Below are positions 1 to 7,667 of a DNA stretch of 53,044 nt, in pieces. Made by a program: the position numbers and the translations under genes. The notes under the pieces were generated by a model. It was given only the letters and a program-made list of their open reading frames with translations, was not told the origin of the DNA and ran no database searches. The stretch's first letter is position 1. Each line of letters opens with the position of its first letter. Origin of the DNA: Sulfurimonadaceae bacterium (lineage in GTDB: Bacteria > Campylobacterota > Campylobacteria > Campylobacterales > Sulfurimonadaceae); contig JADGEC010000008.1 in assembly GCA_016744575.1 (NCBI GenBank), forward strand, positions 1 to 53,044, given 5' to 3'.

Positions 1-94
1 TATTAGGGTGTCTTAAAGAAATTTGTCATATTTATTTCAGTTTTAGCTGTTAGGGATGAGTCGTGATATACTTTCTCTCATAAAACACTTCCCT

Positions 95-125
95 GAAGTA
101 CTGACTTTTGAGTACTTCACTTTTT
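95..125 (+). terminator. Terminator-like hairpin in the leader of the ankyrin gene
   Basis: A perfect 8-bp stem (GAAGTACT at 95-102, AGTACTTC at 111-118) with an 8-nt loop is followed by AC and five T. This is the shape of a rho-independent terminator. It ends only a few bases before the ribosome-binding site (AAGGA, about 126-130) of the ankyrin gene at 136, so little room is left for a promoter in between. It is either the end of an upstream transcript or a leader attenuator. A weak -10-like TATACT lies near 66-71. Confidence 0.6.
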
Positions 126-135
126 AAGGATCGAG

Positions 136-615
136 ATGACAAAGTGGATCGGCCTGTTACAGGATAATGACTTTATCAGAGTCAAGCAATATCTCAAAGA
201 TGGTGCAGATGTAAATGATCATAATGAGAACGAAGAGTCTGTGCTTTCTCTCGCACTTAAATATAAGTGTGACACAGAACTGATCGATCTCTTGATAGAT
301 AGTGGTGCCGATCTTGATGATTTTGATAATGAAGGTGTCAGTGTATTTGACTATGCTGTTACGTACAATGCTATCGACCTTGTCAAAAAGATGGTCGAGA
401 TGGGAACTGACGTAAACCGTACGCAACGAAGAAGTGGTTTCACACCATTGATGTGCGCTGTATGTTATGGACGAAAAGATATCGTACTCTTACTTTTAGA
501 GAAAGGTGCGGACAAGGATATTATCGATACTAAAGGTTTTTCTGCGGTAGATTTTGCACGTAAGATGCGTAAAAAGCAGATGATGGAGATACTGGAAGGG
601 TCGCCATCAACGTAG
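136..615 (+). CDS. Ankyrin-repeat protein
   Basis: A 159-residue protein made almost entirely of ankyrin repeats, which serve as protein-protein binding surfaces. About four repeats are visible, with the typical DGADVNDHNENEESVLSLAL, SGADLDDFDNEGVSVFDYAV, MGTDVNRTQRRSGFTPLMCA and KGADKDIIDTKGFSAVDFAR patterns. There is no signal peptide or membrane segment, so it is probably cytoplasmic. ATG 136 is preceded by AAGGA at good spacing. It stands alone, with a terminator-like hairpin just upstream and a minus-strand regulator downstream. The binding partner cannot be inferred from the sequence. Confidence 0.85.
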   Translation: MTKWIGLLQDNDFIRVKQYLKDGADVNDHNENEESVLSLALKYKCDTELIDLLIDSGADLDDFDNEGVSVFDYAVTYNAIDLVKKMVEMGTDVNRTQRRSGFTPLMCAVCYGRKDIVLLLLEKGADKDIIDTKGFSAVDFARKMRKKQMMEILEGSPST

Positions 616-672
616 AGATCTTGCTTATATCTGTTTTTCGCCACCATCTATTTGAGTGAGGCTTACTTGGCC

Positions 673-864
673 TCAATCAAAGAACTTTCCCTGCTTCTCA
701 TTATCTAAAGGTTTTCGTTTCTCTTTCGCCAGCCACTCTTGTAGTAACTTCTCAGTCACTTTGCTCAGACTCATCTTATAACGACCTCTTGCATAACGCA
801 TCGAATCATCCCAGGTCTGTCGGTCTATCAGTAGACTACGTGTCACTTCATCTTTAGGTCTCAA
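673..864 (-). CDS. Small ribbon-helix-helix-like regulator (predicted)
   Basis: A 63-residue basic protein starting at a TTG codon; a GGAG box 8 nt upstream and a stop codon two codons before the TTG support this start. The predicted layout is a short beta strand (TRSLLID, residues 8-14) followed by two helices (about 15-30 and 33-44), the order of the ribbon-helix-helix (Arc/CopG) DNA-binding fold. Only 24 bp upstream of the start lies a 28-bp perfect inverted repeat that overlaps a TATAAT box, which suggests the protein represses its own promoter. No toxin gene is adjacent. The fold assignment is from pattern only; a small unrelated protein is possible. Confidence 0.55.
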   Translation of the reverse strand: MRPKDEVTRSLLIDRQTWDDSMRYARGRYKMSLSKVTEKLLQEWLAKEKRKPLDNEKQGKFFD

Positions 865-888
865 TCTCTATTCTCCGGAAGGTATATT

Positions 889-916
889 TTTACTATATAG
901 TATATTATATAGTAAA
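889..916. promoter_or_regulatory. 28-bp perfect inverted repeat, likely operator of the small regulator
   Basis: Two 11-bp arms (TTTACTATATA at 889-899 and TATATAGTAAA at 906-916) are perfectly complementary around a 6-bp spacer. The left arm also contains ACTATATAGT (892-901), itself a 10-bp palindrome. On the minus strand the repeat contains a TATAAT-like -10 element, so a bound protein would cover the promoter of the gene starting at 864. Closely spaced half-sites are typical of ribbon-helix-helix operators. Function is inferred. Confidence 0.6.
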
Positions 917-1077
917 GAAGATAAAGAGATCCCAGTCATAGGGCGCTTCCAGCGTGTATATAGTCAAGAACAGTGTACTATTTTAGACTATCTATATCTA
1001 ATCGGTATAAAAAATTAAACAAATCATGTAAAATAACGATAATATTGATATTATGATCTTTTTTAGAGGATAAGTAA

Positions 1078-2325
1078 ATGTTACAGTATCTGGGGCGTCA
1101 ACCGATCATTGAACACGAGAGCGGGATATTTGCCTATGAGCTTTTTTATCGTGATGGTAAGGTAGGAGAGGGAAATGGGGACAGTCGTCAGGCGACAGCC
1201 AAGGTCATCAACAGTGTCTTAAACCAGTTGGGGACGAAGGACCTGCTCGGTGACCATATCGCTTTTATCAAATTGGACTACTCTTTTTTGATGCATGATC
1301 TGATCTTCTCTATCCCTAAGGAGTTGTTTGTCCTTGCGCTACTTGATGATATCACAGTCGATGAGAGGCTTATAGAACGGCTTACAGCACTTCGTTCTCG
1401 TGGATACCGCCTCGCACTGAACGATATGGCGCTCTCCCCACAGATGTTGAAGAAGTTTGAACCGATCATGACATATATGGCCTTTTGCAAGATAGATATC
1501 CGGCGTTCAGATATAGAGTATCTCCAAGATGGTGTCGATCACTTAAGACAGTATCGATTTCGTATCATCGCTACAAAGGTAGAGACACGTACGGAAAGCG
1601 ATTATCTGCGTGAGATCGGTATCGATCTTTTTCAGGGTTACTACTTTGCTCGACCGAAGGTCATTGAGAACAAAAACTATGATCCCAACCAGCTCAGCGT
1701 GATACATCTGTGTAATATGATGATGTCAGATGTCAATATCGATGAGATCACAGAGGCTTTTGAACGTGACCATGCCATAACGCTACAGCTCTTACAGTTC
1801 ATCAACTCAGCGGCATTTCATTTTCGTAAAGAGATCTCATCGATCCACCAGATCCTTGTACTGATGGGTAGGATGCCACTTACGCAGTGGCTACTGATGA
1901 TGATCTACTCAAAGTCTGTCTCCAATGATACCAATGATACTTCGCCACTTTTACTGATGGCAAAGAACCGTACCGAGCTGATGACCAGTATCTTGAAGCT
2001 TATCAAGCCTGATGCGAACAGTGAGCTTGTCGGTGAAGCCTATTTCGTCGGAGTGCTCTCTTTGATGGATGCACTTTTCTCCGTTGACCTTGAGACTATC
2101 TTAAATGATCTTAACATCTCAGATGATATTAAAGAACCACTACTACATGGAACGGGTCTGTTGGGAGATATCTATGGTGTCATCGCCTTTATAGAGCATT
2201 TTGATACGGATGCCATTGAGTCGTTTATGCGTAAATATGATCTCGACATCGAGTCTATAGAAGGTTTGATCATTGAAGCTATTGAGAATGTCAATACCTT
2301 TGAAGCATCATTAAAAGGTGTTTGA
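1078..2325 (+). CDS. EAL-HDOD signalling protein (YuxH type), EAL probably inactive
   Basis: A 415-residue soluble protein. Residues about 1-200 are an EAL domain (LGRQPII, YELFYRD, FQGYYFARP) and about 200-400 an HDOD domain (DHAITLQLLQFINSAAF, ILVLMG, WLLMMIYSK). The catalytic signature is degraded: YELFYRD replaces the EAL motif and LNDM stands where active enzymes carry a DDFG-type Asp pair. Families with this layout (YuxH/CdgJ) usually act as c-di-GMP or stress signalling adaptors rather than phosphodiesterases. ATG 1078 follows AGAGGA at 7 nt. It is monocistronic, with a long gene-free stretch behind it. Confidence 0.88.
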   Translation: MLQYLGRQPIIEHESGIFAYELFYRDGKVGEGNGDSRQATAKVINSVLNQLGTKDLLGDHIAFIKLDYSFLMHDLIFSIPKELFVLALLDDITVDERLIERLTALRSRGYRLALNDMALSPQMLKKFEPIMTYMAFCKIDIRRSDIEYLQDGVDHLRQYRFRIIATKVETRTESDYLREIGIDLFQGYYFARPKVIENKNYDPNQLSVIHLCNMMMSDVNIDEITEAFERDHAITLQLLQFINSAAFHFRKEISSIHQILVLMGRMPLTQWLLMMIYSKSVSNDTNDTSPLLLMAKNRTELMTSILKLIKPDANSELVGEAYFVGVLSLMDALFSVDLETILNDLNISDDIKEPLLHGTGLLGDIYGVIAFIEHFDTDAIESFMRKYDLDIESIEGLIIEAIENVNTFEASLKGV

Positions 2326-2699
2326 GTCTGAACAGAGACACTGCTGTCGAGAAAAGAGTCTGCGACTTGAGAGTATAGTAACGGTATAGCAAGTAGAAGA
2401 CAACGACTGGGATCTTCAAGAGAGTAGGTGAGATGGATGAAGATGTGAACGCCACCTTCAGCAGGAAAGATCAGTCTCTCTAAGCCCTTAGTAGACCTAG
2501 ATGATGATCATACTACTACACGCCGTCAGTATAAAGAGTCTCTATGGTAGAAACACACTAAGAATGGGAGAGTACCTTGTTGAGCTGTTGACATCAAGTC
2601 GGTAGAGGGTCCTCCCTGTTTGCACTCAGAGTATTTTGTTTCGAACGATTATTCAAGACCCGACATGATGGCATTTGACGAACTGTTTTAGTAGTGCCC
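2326..2699. other. Gene-free interval
   Basis: About 370 bp between the EAL-HDOD gene (plus) and the CinA-like gene (minus), whose 3' ends converge here. No reading frame with recognisable protein sequence, no convincing terminator hairpin with a T-run and no RNA gene was seen. Base composition resembles the neighbouring genes, so it may be an old decayed gene. Confidence 0.4.
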
Positions 2700-3437
2700 T
2701 CAACGTGTGAACGTGACACCCTCGTCTTTTAATACAGCAATAAACTGATCAAACCAATATTCGACCTCTTCTTGTTCATAAGAGGCGAGTGAGAGTTCGA
2801 CACTCGCAGTGCCACTACGCAGCATCGGTAGTGATGAGAGCCCTAGATGTGCGGGTACTTTTTTCATCATATCTATCAGTGTGTTCTCACTTGTCTGCGC
2901 TGTCACTGTCTTACGGAAGAGTGTCCTGTCATTGTGAAAGCCACTCTCTACTACACTTTGGATCATAGCCTGTGCCATCTCCGGAAATCCAGGGACAAAG
3001 AAGTAACGCTTCTCAAGGGAGAAACCTGACATGTTATTGACAGGGTTCTTTAATAACTGCGAACCAATGGGGAGATCTGCCATATGGATACGGTGAGGGT
3101 AGGCCTCTTCTTTAAAGCGTTCTATGATGTCTTGTTCAAATCGTTCATGGCGTACGACATCTTGTGAGGTAAACACTTTAGCTGCTATCTCCCTTGTCAG
3201 GTCATCAGGTGTTGAACCAATGCCTCCAAAGCTAAATAGCACGGCATCTGGGTCTGCTTTTATCATACGGTAGGTCTGTTCTATGAGTAGGGGGTCATCT
3301 TTGATGACCAGTGAGGCAAAGAGCTCATAAGACTGTTGAGCCAATGTATTACGTACAAAGTCAAAATGCCTGTCCTGACGACGACCGTTGAGTATCTCAG
3401 TGCCGATGATCACGGCGTAAAAATGTGGGTTTTTCAT
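2700..3437 (-). CDS. CinA-like molybdopterin-binding domain protein
   Basis: A 245-residue protein of the MoaB/MogA-like fold found at the N-terminus of CinA (IIGTEILNGRRQDRHF, FSFGGIGSTPDDLTREI, VPGFPEMAQAM). It lacks the C-terminal nicotinamide-nucleotide amidase domain, so it is a single-domain relative; its physiological role is uncertain. The ATG at 3437 is chosen over an in-frame ATG 17 codons earlier because family members begin at MKNPHFYAV-like sequence and because a TATAAT box (3450-3445) lies between the two. That box ends 7 nt before the ATG, so the transcript may be leaderless. There is no operon partner. Confidence 0.8.
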   Translation of the reverse strand: MKNPHFYAVIIGTEILNGRRQDRHFDFVRNTLAQQSYELFASLVIKDDPLLIEQTYRMIKADPDAVLFSFGGIGSTPDDLTREIAAKVFTSQDVVRHERFEQDIIERFKEEAYPHRIHMADLPIGSQLLKNPVNNMSGFSLEKRYFFVPGFPEMAQAMIQSVVESGFHNDRTLFRKTVTAQTSENTLIDMMKKVPAHLGLSSLPMLRSGTASVELSLASYEQEEVEYWFDQFIAVLKDEGVTFTR

Positions 3438-3755
3438 AGGGAGTATTATAGCGTGATGCTGTGAGCCATATCTGAGAGGTGTGAGCATAAAAGAGTGAGT
3501 CTAAGTCATGATAGTTTAAAAAGTGTTGAAGAGAGTATCTGGAGCCGTTTTAAACATAGTTCGATCATGATAGATCGTGCGACATATTATGTCCGCTTCT
3601 TTAAGCAGTAAGGAATGCAGACGTGGTGAGGGCAAAGGCTTCACTCTGAACGTTCCTTTGAGGATAGGCAGCGGTGATGGTGAGCGTCATGGTTATTGTC
3701 CTGGGGCAAGCGCTTATGCTCTATGATGAAGAGGCTGGTCTCGTACTCACAGTGA
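3438..3755. other. Gene-free interval
   Basis: About 320 bp between the CinA-like and cardiolipin-synthase-like genes, both on the minus strand. Apart from the -10 element at 3445-3450, no protein-like frame, RNA gene or T-run terminator was recognised. Confidence 0.35.
3445..3450 (-). promoter_or_regulatory. -10 element, possible leaderless start of the CinA-like gene
   Basis: TATAAT on the minus strand ends 7 nt before ATG 3437. Transcription would be expected to begin at or next to the A of the ATG, and no Shine-Dalgarno sequence is present. Position-based inference. Confidence 0.4.
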
Positions 3756-5357
3756 TCAGAGATAGCCTTTGATAGGAAGGAGCGAGATGATATTTGTACC
3801 AAATGTTTTCCAAAAACCTACATGAGGAGGATGGTAATACTCCTTTTTCTCTCCCTCTTCTATACTCGACCATATAGGGCCGTAGTGCGCTATCTCATCA
3901 TCAGACTGGGTTGGATACACTCCCCAGGAGAGTCGATAGAAGTTTTGCAGGTCTAGGACTTTAGCTAACTCTGCTCGTACCGCTTCAGTAAGCTTTTTAC
4001 TCTCTATTATCATCAATATCTCTGTATTGAGTTTATCTGAACGGGGATCGATGTTTGCAGAACCTACGGCTACTCGAATATCATCTATGAGTATCATCTT
4101 GGTATGTAAAGAGAGCGAATCAGCATCGGCCCAATCTTGTTTTGTCAGATGTTTTTTGAAGCTGCTGGGTTTAAGTTCATAGAGTCTGACTCCCATCTCG
4201 ATGAGTTCTTTGATGTACCACTGATACCCACTGTAAACAGCAAATACATCCGTAGAAGCCAAAGAGTTTGTGATGACTGTGACCTCGACCCCTTTTGCTC
4301 TTAATGCTTTAAATCGAGCCATCATCTCCTCACTGGGGATGAAATACGGAGAGATCACGGTGAGGTCATGGTCTACTTCTCTAAGGTCTTCACTGATCTG
4401 TGTAGAGATATGTGTCCTGGTCTCTTTCTCATCGGTAGTGACTTTACTGGGATGGTCATAATAAAAGTCTGTCTGTCTGGCTACGATAAGTCTGAGCTCT
4501 TTCTGCGCTGACTTTCGATTAAAGTCAGAATCTGTTATCGCTTTGCCTGCAGCACTCTTCTCAAAAAGCTCGATTCCTTCCCTGGCATCTTCTATAGAAG
4601 GGTGATATGACCGCTCTTCGTCATAGTCTAAAACATCCTCAGCTGGTACAGCTTGCTGACTATTCCAATAGACATCGAATGATCGATAGATATCCGGGAC
4701 TACTTTACCGATGGCCAGGACGTCATAGTCAAGGAAAAGTGTCTTTGCATTAGAAGCAAAGTATACATCACCGATGTTTCTTCCCCCGATAATAGCTGCA
4801 GCACCATCAGCTATGAGTGATTTATTGTGCATCCTCTTTCCCAATGAGTTGACGTTAAAGAGCAGTGCAAGGTTGCGAAAAGAGGTCCTAAAGGTATTGG
4901 GATTAAAGAGGCGTAGTTCTATGTTTGGGTGAGATGCAAGTCTCTGCCAATTCTCATCCTTGCCTGTAGTACTTAGATCATCCATAAGGATACGTACTTT
5001 CACCCCTCTGTGAGCCGCCAGTAAAAGATGCGCAGCAAAGACTTGACCGGTCGTATCAGCTTTATAGATGTAGTACTGTACATCCAGACTTGTAGTGGCA
5101 TGGTCGATCAAAAAGAGTCTTGCAGCCAAAGCATCGGTGGGTGAAAAAAGAGAGTAAAAGGCAGAGTTGCCTGCAAGTCGCTCATCGGTTTTGTCCAAGT
5201 AGTCTAAAAGAGGAGCTTTTCCATCTGGAAGCTTCGTATAGCTTATTTCTCTATCTGCAGGGATCTCAGGGCTTTTGTGCGTACAGGCTGCAAGAAAAAA
5301 AGTGAGACTTCCTATGATGATGAGTTGAAAAAGAGAGGTAAAAGAGATGTTTTGCAT
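3756..5357 (-). CDS. Phospholipase D/cardiolipin synthase C-like lipoprotein
   Basis: A 533-residue protein with a lipoprotein signal peptide (lipobox LAAC, Cys25) and two HKD phospholipase-D motifs: HNKSLIADG with GGRNIGD in the first half, and HTKMILIDD with GSANIDPRS in the second. The overall pattern (LDVQYYIYKADTTG, VRILMDDLSTTG, LRLFNP) matches ClsC/YmdC, which makes cardiolipin by transferring phosphatidyl groups between phospholipids. The lipid anchor suggests an envelope location. A patatin-like lipoprotein gene lies 96 bp upstream on the same strand, so the two may be expressed together for phospholipid remodelling. Substrate is inferred from family. Confidence 0.85.
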   Translation of the reverse strand: MQNISFTSLFQLIIIGSLTFFLAACTHKSPEIPADREISYTKLPDGKAPLLDYLDKTDERLAGNSAFYSLFSPTDALAARLFLIDHATTSLDVQYYIYKADTTGQVFAAHLLLAAHRGVKVRILMDDLSTTGKDENWQRLASHPNIELRLFNPNTFRTSFRNLALLFNVNSLGKRMHNKSLIADGAAAIIGGRNIGDVYFASNAKTLFLDYDVLAIGKVVPDIYRSFDVYWNSQQAVPAEDVLDYDEERSYHPSIEDAREGIELFEKSAAGKAITDSDFNRKSAQKELRLIVARQTDFYYDHPSKVTTDEKETRTHISTQISEDLREVDHDLTVISPYFIPSEEMMARFKALRAKGVEVTVITNSLASTDVFAVYSGYQWYIKELIEMGVRLYELKPSSFKKHLTKQDWADADSLSLHTKMILIDDIRVAVGSANIDPRSDKLNTEILMIIESKKLTEAVRAELAKVLDLQNFYRLSWGVYPTQSDDEIAHYGPIWSSIEEGEKKEYYHPPHVGFWKTFGTNIISLLPIKGYL

Positions 5358-5453
5358 AGGTCCCGCTTCTGTTTGCTGTGCAATAGTATAGAGTCTCTTC
5401 TATTTAAGAGCAGTAAAACAACGCTTTCTCTTGCACTGATCTATGAGCGCACT

Positions 5454-6650
5454 TTATCTATTTCTGTCATATTCATCAAATGAGATCTTCTCTTTCCATT
5501 CGATGCCATGCCGGCCAAAGTTATAGCCTATGTTAAACAGTCTTAACATCTTTTTCGGGTCGAACTCTGTAGGTTCTATGATGATCTCTTCCATCTTTTC
5601 GGGGATGGCAGCCATCTTGAACTTGACACCTTTTTGCTCACAACTGGTATAGAGCCTATAGACGCTTCTATCGAACAGAAGGTCCATCTCTGTCAGTACA
5701 TAAGCTTCTATGATGCTAAAAGGGGCTTGTTCGACAGGTTGATAGATATCTCTTTGTCTATATTTTCTATTGGCTACGGTGTAAAGCGTCACATCAAAGT
5801 CTGAATTGGCACTCTCTTTAAGGTTCAGGACCTCATGCCAGTTGACCAGCAGACCGATCATAAAGACCTGCGAGTAGATGCCGCCGTCTACGTGCATCTG
5901 GTAGTACTCTTGCTCATCTATCTCTACTTTCATATACTGTGGCGGCAGATAGACGGGGAGGGCTGTAGAGGCATAGATGATGTCGGTAAACCTCTCATAT
6001 TTATCGCTTCTGTTGCTTGAAGCGATGGCACCCATATCCCAGACGATCAACTGTCCGGTATCCATATTTGTAGTCCCGATGTAAAGACGGCGCCCTTTTT
6101 TATGTTCGAGTGCGACTTTGTCTAAAAAAGCTTTATCGAAATTCTGGCTAAAGAGCTTTTTTAATGGTCTGGCATGCATGATGTAACCATCTCCGAAGAA
6201 GTTGAACCGGGAGTCTTTGTAGATATCTTCTGTATGCATCTTGGTATAGAAGTGCTCTACTTTTTTTAACTCATCTCCGCCAAGAAAGATAAAAGGAGCC
6301 ATCACGGCACCTGTTGAGATCCCGGTTATGATGTCAAAATTGGGGATGTCACCTCTGTCTGTCCAACCGACAAGAAGCCCTGTTCCAAAAGCACCGCGTG
6401 AACCGCCGCCGGTAAGTGTCAGGATGTCAAAAGGTACAGGACCATCACTGCCGCTGTATCTGTTCGCTTTTTTGATCAGGATGTTTCCCAGACTTTTTTT
6501 GATCGAGTATGCTTCGTTAGAGCTGATATCAAGATCTATAGCGCCCCAAGGCAGATGTTGAGCATGTTCGGCTGGTAAAGCAGGAGGCCTTTTTGTAGAA
6601 CAACCCCAAAAAAAGAGGAGTAGAAAAAGAGAAAGTAGTGTTTTTTTCAT
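5454..6650 (-). CDS. Patatin-like phospholipase, lipoprotein
   Basis: A 398-residue protein. The start ATG at 6650 is preferred over an in-frame ATG 24 codons earlier because AGG lies 5 nt before it and it begins a clean lipoprotein signal peptide (MKKTLLSLF, lipobox FWGC, Cys17). Patatin motifs are intact: oxyanion loop GGGSRG (81-86), nucleophile GISTG (Ser112) and the catalytic Asp in VDGG (about residue 268). Patatins are Ser-Asp dyad lipid acyl hydrolases. A membrane-anchored location is likely. It is followed after 96 bp by the cardiolipin-synthase-like gene on the same strand. The lipid substrate is unknown. Confidence 0.88.
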   Translation of the reverse strand: MKKTLLSLFLLLFFWGCSTKRPPALPAEHAQHLPWGAIDLDISSNEAYSIKKSLGNILIKKANRYSGSDGPVPFDILTLTGGGSRGAFGTGLLVGWTDRGDIPNFDIITGISTGAVMAPFIFLGGDELKKVEHFYTKMHTEDIYKDSRFNFFGDGYIMHARPLKKLFSQNFDKAFLDKVALEHKKGRRLYIGTTNMDTGQLIVWDMGAIASSNRSDKYERFTDIIYASTALPVYLPPQYMKVEIDEQEYYQMHVDGGIYSQVFMIGLLVNWHEVLNLKESANSDFDVTLYTVANRKYRQRDIYQPVEQAPFSIIEAYVLTEMDLLFDRSVYRLYTSCEQKGVKFKMAAIPEKMEEIIIEPTEFDPKKMLRLFNIGYNFGRHGIEWKEKISFDEYDRNR

Positions 6651-6789
6651 AAAGACCTGTAGATGATTTGTAGCGATTATAGCAATCTGAATGTTATAAA
6701 GAAATTGACTGATTCTAAACATCAGGCACTCCAGCTTTCGGTGCTATGCTTTTGCAGTCTATTCCTCACAGCTATGGTCTTTAAGCTAC

Positions 6790-7131
6790 ATGGTCGGCAA
6801 ACCGGTCAGAGCGATCTTAGATAAAAAGTATGAAGCTGAAAAAGAGTCCAAAGAGAGACACGAGAGAGAGTGGGTCATCGATTTTTTTGGAAAAGATGAG
6901 TAGTGGTATGAAGAGACATTGCTAAAGGTCGAGGAGATCAAAGCGTCTCTGTCCAAAGAGCTTGAGCATAGAGAACGTACTATGAAGGCGTACGGATGGA
7001 TAGCTGATGAGTTCCAAGAGATACCTTTGTCCATCCCCATGGAGAACGACCACCAAAACGCCCGTGCCTACTCTGTCGAATTGATTTTGACGAATCTGGA
7101 TATCTACAACAAGATAATTAGGTGGGATTGA
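6790..7131 (+). pseudogene. ORF interrupted by an in-frame amber codon
   Basis: Frame 1 reads as protein-like sequence from ATG 6790 (MVGKPVRAILDKKYE) through charged helical sequence up to TAG at 6901-6903, then continues without a frame change for another 76 codons (ELEHRERTMKAYGWIADEF, YSVELILTNLDIYNKIIRWD) to TGA 7131. Codon choice on both sides of the stop is like the host genes. The frame is also open upstream to 6709. No Shine-Dalgarno precedes ATG 6790, and a downstream ATG at 6919 could only express the second part. I do not recognise the family. A decaying native gene is the simplest reading. Confidence 0.45.
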
Positions 7132-7390
7132 ATAGCAGTGTCTCTTTAAGTAGTAAAGTGGCGATGTGGCTTTGAAAAGCCATCGTTCGCTGAACTGCGT
7201 GTTTCTGGAGGGCGGTTTGGTATGTGGCATTATAGGATACTCATAAGACGTGAAAACAAAATGTATGCGAGTGCTACATTAGTGAAAGTATTTTCGAATA
7301 GGAATATGAATCACCTCAATCTCAGGGGTATTTTTAGATAGATTTTTCATAGGTATATGATGACGAATAAATCAGATACGTAGTAAAAAT

Positions 7391-7612
7391 ATGACAAATT
7401 CCAATGTCACAATAAGAGAGATGTTTTTGAACATGGGTAGGAATAGGGTGGAAATAGCTATGGGTATTAAAATTAAAAAGCTTATCAGAGTTTATGATAC
7501 AGGGGTTTATGAAAGTATTGTTGGTGGTATAGCGGCCGGACTCGAACAGAGTCTCACGTACTTTGATACCCATGATATAGGATTTTCCAATTCTAACAGT
7601 AGTTGTTCTTAG
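7391..7612 (+). CDS. Hypothetical small ORF (doubtful)
   Basis: A 73-codon frame, with a more likely start at ATG 7460 (MGIKIKKLIRVYDTGVY) after a GGTGG box. The part VYESIVGGIAAGLEQSLTYF could be an amphipathic segment. It ends just before the AT-rich island that begins about 7620. An 8-bp inverted repeat (ATGGGTAT / ATACCCAT, about 7459-7466 and 7564-7571) spans it. No family recognised; it may be non-coding. Confidence 0.2.
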   Translation: MTNSNVTIREMFLNMGRNRVEIAMGIKIKKLIRVYDTGVYESIVGGIAAGLEQSLTYFDTHDIGFSNSNSSCS

Positions 7613-7667
7613 TTATATATAGGCACAAATTGGACACATTAAATATTAATATTAAGCAATAGTAGTA

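Noticed and set aside
673-864. Antitoxin of a toxin-antitoxin pair
   Set aside because: No toxin-like gene lies beside it on either side; the neighbours are an ankyrin gene on the opposite strand and the EAL-HDOD gene.
7535-7555. tRNA-like T-loop on the minus strand (GTTCGAGTCCGGCC), as if an integration site in a tRNA gene
   Set aside because: The flanking bases do not form a T stem; they form a short GACTC/GAGTC hairpin instead, and no acceptor, D or anticodon arms are present.
7334-7573. 79-codon minus-strand frame before the AT-rich island
   Set aside because: No family, no ribosome-binding site, overlaps another doubtful frame; treated as non-coding.
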